DNA of 7,550 nucleotides from Chloroflexota bacterium (lineage in GTDB: Bacteria; Chloroflexota; Dehalococcoidia; SM23-28-2; RBG-16-64-32). The position numbers were made by a program, and so were the translations under genes. The first letter of the stretch is position 1, and each line of letters opens with the position of its first letter. The DNA lies in assembly GCA_016190405.1 (NCBI GenBank), contig JACPQO010000157.1, positions 1-7,550 of the forward strand, read 5' to 3'. Under the pieces are notes generated by a model. That model had not been told where the DNA came from, searched no databases, and saw only the letters and a program-made list of their open reading frames with translations. Positions 5,282 to 7,550 of this stretch are shown piece by piece.

Positions 5282-5820
5282 TGGGCGTTCTCTCGTTCTT
5301 CCGTAGGGGCAGGTTAGACCCAGCGGCGAAGGCTGCGCTACTCGCTTACCTCAAGGCGGAGGTTGAGCTTGCGGTGGTTCAGACGAAAGGTTCGGAGGAA
5401 TACAATCGGGCCGTCGCAGCCATGTTGGCCAGTGCACCCGATGCTCCGGAGCAAGACGCTGCCATTAGGAACCTGGTTGAGGCCACCTCCCAGTACCTCG
5501 AACTTTTGAATTCTATTGCAACGAGCCATACTCTCACCCAGGCTCCTCCCGAAGCCGCTGAGGCCTTCTTGGCCCACGAGCTGCTTTACAGATCCTACGT
5601 TCATTGGTGCGAGAACCGCCTACTCACCTTATCCAGCGCTGGCTACCTGACCAAGGCCCAGTTAGCCCTAGTCTCGGCTGGCGACAAGGCGTTCATGCGC
5701 GACAAGAAAGCGGCGGACCGGGCCAAAGGTAAGTTGCTCCGCACAATCGGCGTCACTCCGCATGACTTAATTGCAATGATGCAGGAGGCCATGTCGGGCC
5801 CAGGTGCTCCGCCTTCCTAG
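5281..5820 (+). CDS. Hypothetical 179-aa helical protein
   Basis: I do not recognise a family. The ATG at 5281 is preferred over an in-frame GTG at 5269 because GGAG sits 6 nt before the ATG, which also overlaps the preceding stop as TAATG. The protein is soluble, with no signal peptide or membrane span. It appears mostly alpha-helical, with long charged and Ala/Leu-rich stretches (about 12-35 and 39-85) and a middle segment with H, W and C residues (R-S-Y-V-H-W-C-E-N-R). A basic stretch (about residues 133-150: D-K-A-F-M-R-D-K-K-A-A-D-R-A-K-G-K) precedes a Gly/Pro-rich tail. GC is only about 48% in 5461-5520, far below the operons on either side, which suggests acquisition by transfer. Coding is supported by the long open frame in a composition where stops are not rare. 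Confidence 0.65.
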   Translation: MGVLSFFRRGRLDPAAKAALLAYLKAEVELAVVQTKGSEEYNRAVAAMLASAPDAPEQDAAIRNLVEATSQYLELLNSIATSHTLTQAPPEAAEAFLAHELLYRSYVHWCENRLLTLSSAGYLTKAQLALVSAGDKAFMRDKKAADRAKGKLLRTIGVTPHDLIAMMQEAMSGPGAPPS

Positions 5821-5880
5821 CGGTACACTCGGCGCAAACCGTCTTCATCCCCCCTCCCCTGAAGCAAATCGACCGCCCGA

Positions 5881-5940
5881 ACCCATCCGCGCCCATCTGC
5901 ACCCATCTGCGCCCATCTGCGGCCATCTGCGGCCAATCCC
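5881..5940. repeat. Six-unit 10-bp tandem repeat between convergent genes
   Basis: The units are ACCCATCCGC, GCCCATCTGC, ACCCATCTGC, GCCCATCTGC, GGCCATCTGC and GGCCAATCCC, with consensus RCCCATCTGC (GCAGATGGGY on the other strand). The outer units are degenerate and the inner four nearly identical. The array fills most of the 126-bp gap between the stop of the unknown plus-strand gene and the stop of the TPR gene. The rest of the gap (5821-5880) shows no convincing terminator. The period is close to one helical turn. Confidence 0.85.
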
Positions 5941-5946
5941 AACCCC

Positions 5947-6870
5947 CTACAGCCCCAGGAAGGCCTCGCGCGCATCCGCGTTCAGCTCCGGCGGGCCGTC
6001 CCGCACCACCACCACGACGCTCTCGTTCCACCAGATCGAGATGTGGCCGGGCAGCGTGCGCCCGGCCCTGGGCGACGGCGCCGAGCCTATCACCAGGTCC
6101 CAGTCCGCGCCCGGCGCATCGCGGTTCGCGTAGACGAAGACGGACACCCGCAGCGCCTGTCCGGCGCGGCGCAGCGTGAAGTCCACTGCTGCCACGGAGA
6201 AGCCGCCGAAGCCGGCACCCGCTCCCTCCTGCGACACCGTCATCCCCTCCGCCTCCCAACCCCGCTGCACGTCGGCCAGCGACAGGCGACCGCCGACGGT
6301 CCCGGCCGATGTCCGCGTGGGCGACGGCGTGGCGGTCCGCGTGGCCGCGGCGCCCCCCGTCGTCGCGGGCGGCGAGGTCTCCCCCGGGATGGCGACGCTT
6401 CCACTGGAGCCACCGCCGTTGCCCTGGAGAGCCACGGCAGCCACGATGATCCCGCCGGCCAGCAGCGCGGCGAACCCTAGCGCCGCGATCCACACCCAGG
6501 GACGCCGCCCGGCGACGGCCGGTTGCCGCGTCGCGGCTGTGGGGGCCGGCTGGCGCGCTGGCGCCGGAGCGGGCGTGGGCTCGGCCGGCGAGGGCGGCGG
6601 GGCAACGGGCGGTGGCTCGGGCAGCCCCAGGCCTGCAGAGCCGGCAAGCTCCTGCGCCCGCCGGCGGTCCGCCTCGGCCTGGGGGTGCATCCCCAGCCTC
6701 TCGAACAGCCCGGCGCGGGCCAGGAACGCCTCCGGGTCAGCCGGGGCCATCTGGATGACCTGATTGAGGGCATCCAGGGCCGGCCACAGCCGACCCCTGG
6801 CCACCAGCCTGGCCGCCAGTTGCTTCTTCGCGGCCGCCAACCGGGCCGCGTCATCGGGAGTGTCCGGCAT
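5947..6870 (-). CDS. TPR / single-span membrane protein with extracytoplasmic domain
   Basis: This 307-aa protein has four parts. Residues about 10-76 form two TPR-like helical pairs (A-A-R-L-V-A-R-G-R-L-W-P-A-L and F-L-A-R-A-G-L-F-E-R-L-G). A Pro/Ala-rich linker follows (about 83-118), then a membrane helix at about 125-148 after the basic G-R-R. A Gly/Ser/Thr-rich stalk (150-195) leads to an outer domain (195-307) with alternating beta strands (for example I-S-I-W-W-N and V-V-V-V-V-R). There is no N-terminal signal peptide, so the TPRs should lie inside the cell and the C-terminus outside. The ATG at 6870 is preceded by GAGGGA about 10 nt upstream, plus a GGGA directly against it. No enzymatic motif is seen. 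It may be a scaffold that senses or binds a partner across the membrane. It is transcribed divergently from comEA and its composition matches the GC-rich genome. Confidence 0.8.
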   Translation of the reverse strand: MPDTPDDAARLAAAKKQLAARLVARGRLWPALDALNQVIQMAPADPEAFLARAGLFERLGMHPQAEADRRRAQELAGSAGLGLPEPPPVAPPPSPAEPTPAPAPARQPAPTAATRQPAVAGRRPWVWIAALGFAALLAGGIIVAAVALQGNGGGSSGSVAIPGETSPPATTGGAAATRTATPSPTRTSAGTVGGRLSLADVQRGWEAEGMTVSQEGAGAGFGGFSVAAVDFTLRRAGQALRVSVFVYANRDAPGADWDLVIGSAPSPRAGRTLPGHISIWWNESVVVVVRDGPPELNADAREAFLGL

Positions 6871-6888
6871 TCCCTGTAGTCCCTCTAC

Positions 6889-6917
6889 ACCCTAGTTACA
6901 ACGCCCCAGCCCGTCAA
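6889..6917 (-). promoter_or_regulatory. Probable promoter of the TPR membrane-protein gene
   Basis: On the minus strand TTGACG (6917-6912) is followed after 17 nt by TAGGGT (6894-6889). The -35 is very good and the -10 partial. Transcription would start near 6882, leaving a very short leader of about 12 nt before the ATG at 6870. Confidence 0.45.
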
Positions 6918-6949
6918 TCGAATCCGCGCCCCGTCGTCAGCGTCGACCC

Positions 6950-6979
6950 TTGACGCCTTGCGGCTTGCGGCGCTATAGT
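6950..6979 (+). promoter_or_regulatory. Sigma-70-type promoter of comEA
   Basis: TTGACG (6950-6955) and TATAGT (6974-6979) are separated by 18 nt. The predicted transcript start near 6986 gives a leader of about 38 nt that includes the GGAGG at 7011-7015. The -35 hexamer is the same as in the divergent promoter and in the nuclease promoter at 4454. Confidence 0.65.
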
Positions 6980-7010
6980 GACGCGCACAAACGGCCACCT
7001 CCAGCAGATA

Positions 7011-7015
7011 GGAGG
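7011..7015 (+). promoter_or_regulatory. Ribosome binding site fixing the TTG start of comEA
   Basis: GGAGG (within ATAGGAGG) lies 8 nt before TTG 7024, which is in frame with the SLBB and HhH domains. The next in-frame ATG (7147) would remove the membrane anchor and has no such site. Confidence 0.65.
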
Positions 7016-7023
7016 CATCGCCC

Positions 7024-7550
7024 TTGGCCGACGGGCTCGAACGCTACCGCTGGCTCATCGTAGCTCTGTTCGCCGTCCCCCTTCTGGTCGGCATCGGCTT
7101 CCTCCTTAACGAGCGCTTGTCCGGGCCCGAGCCGCTGCAACTCAACATGGGCGATGTCCCAGCCGGCGACCTGCGCGTCTATGTCGCCGGCGCCGTCCAG
7201 CGCCCCGGCGTCTACCCCCTCCGGGACGGCGACCGCTGGATCGACGCCCTGGAGGCCGCCGGCGGCCCCAGCGCTGACGCCGACCTGGCCGCCGTCAACC
7301 TGGCCCGCCGCGCGCGGGACGAAGACCAGATCGTCGTGCCCTACCAGGGCCAGGCTGCCCAGCCAGGGGCGCCGGTCGCCGTCGCCGGCACCAGCCAGGC
7401 GCCCCTGATCAACATCAACAGCGCCAGCCAGGCCGACCTGGAGTCGCTGCCGGGCATCGGCGAGGTGCGCGCCACCAACATCATGCGGTCCCGCACCACC
7501 GACGGCGCCTTCGCCAGCACCGAGGACCTCCTGACCCGCAAGCTCATACC
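7024..7550 (+). CDS. comEA: ComEA-like DNA-uptake protein (SLBB + helix-hairpin-helix), cut by window edge
   Basis: ComEA is the membrane-anchored double-stranded-DNA receptor of natural transformation. I translated 175 complete codons from a TTG at 7024. A single membrane anchor (about 10-28, W-L-I-V-A-L-F-A-V-P-L-L-V-G) is followed by an SLBB domain (about 51-105: L-R-V-Y-V-A-G-A-V-Q-R-P-G-V-Y). A flexible Gln/Ala/Gly linker then leads to the ComEA-type helix-hairpin-helix (128-175) with I-N-I-N-S-A-S-Q-A-D-L-E-S-L-P-G-I-G, the hallmark DNA-binding turn. The family is about 200 aa, so roughly 25-30 residues lie beyond the edge. In many genomes comEC follows; that cannot be seen here. Other SLBB/HhH exported DNA-binding proteins are possible, but domain order and length favour ComEA. 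Confidence 0.9.
   Translation, partial: MADGLERYRWLIVALFAVPLLVGIGFLLNERLSGPEPLQLNMGDVPAGDLRVYVAGAVQRPGVYPLRDGDRWIDALEAAGGPSADADLAAVNLARRARDEDQIVVPYQGQAAQPGAPVAVAGTSQAPLININSASQADLESLPGIGEVRATNIMRSRTTDGAFASTEDLLTRKLI

Noticed and set aside
5055..5306. An 83-aa plus-strand frame overlapping the zinc-ribbon gene and the stub.
   Set aside because: It overlaps two better-supported frames and has no ribosome site or motif.
5843..5864. CTTCA ... TGAAG as a terminator for the unknown gene.
   Set aside because: The stem is only five bases with a C-rich loop of a dozen bases, and no T tract follows.
5881..5940. The array considered as a CRISPR.
   Set aside because: Units are 10 bp and contiguous with no unique spacers, and no cas gene is present.
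5753..6493. A 246-aa minus-strand frame reading through the tandem repeat.
   Set aside because: It is an Arg/Gly-rich shadow of the TPR gene. The periodic M-G-A-D-G part is just the 10-bp repeat being translated.

Overview
This is a GC-rich bacterial window, with coding segments reaching about 82% GC in 1141-1200. Gene content and style suggest a Chloroflexota (Dehalococcoidia-like) genome, probably from a metagenome. That placement is an inference from a CdaA/CdaR pair, a ComEA with an SLBB domain, short or absent leaders, and a methyltransferase N-terminus of a type I associate with that phylum. No rRNA, tRNA, CRISPR array, insertion sequence or complete mobile element is visible.

Left block (1-4369, all minus strand, read right to left). 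argF (ornithine carbamoyltransferase) is followed after 67 bp by cdaA (membrane diadenylate cyclase). After 15 bp comes cdaR/ybbR (its membrane-anchored partner), which overlaps by an ATGA the start of der (two-domain ribosome-assembly GTPase), cut by the window edge. cdaA-cdaR-der looks like one translationally coupled unit tying cyclic-di-AMP signalling to ribosome maturation. argF carries a perfect 28-bp palindrome inserted in frame.

Middle block (about 4400-5820, plus strand). The base composition is visibly lower here: about 55% GC in 4741-4800 and 48% in 5461-5520. It holds a 96-aa compact PD-(D/E)xK nuclease-like protein with its own strong promoter, a 67-aa zinc-ribbon protein, a 26-codon stub that begins like a site-specific DNA methyltransferase and then breaks off, and a 179-aa helical protein of unknown function whose ATG overlaps the stub's stop. 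I read this as a small, partly decayed restriction/defence-type island between two housekeeping blocks.

Right block (5821-7550). A six-unit 10-bp tandem repeat lies between the convergent ends of the unknown gene and a minus-strand TPR/transmembrane/extracytoplasmic protein. A divergent promoter region then leads to a plus-strand comEA-like DNA-uptake gene, cut by the right edge. The longest gap without a gene is about 150 bases, so no long empty stretch exists.
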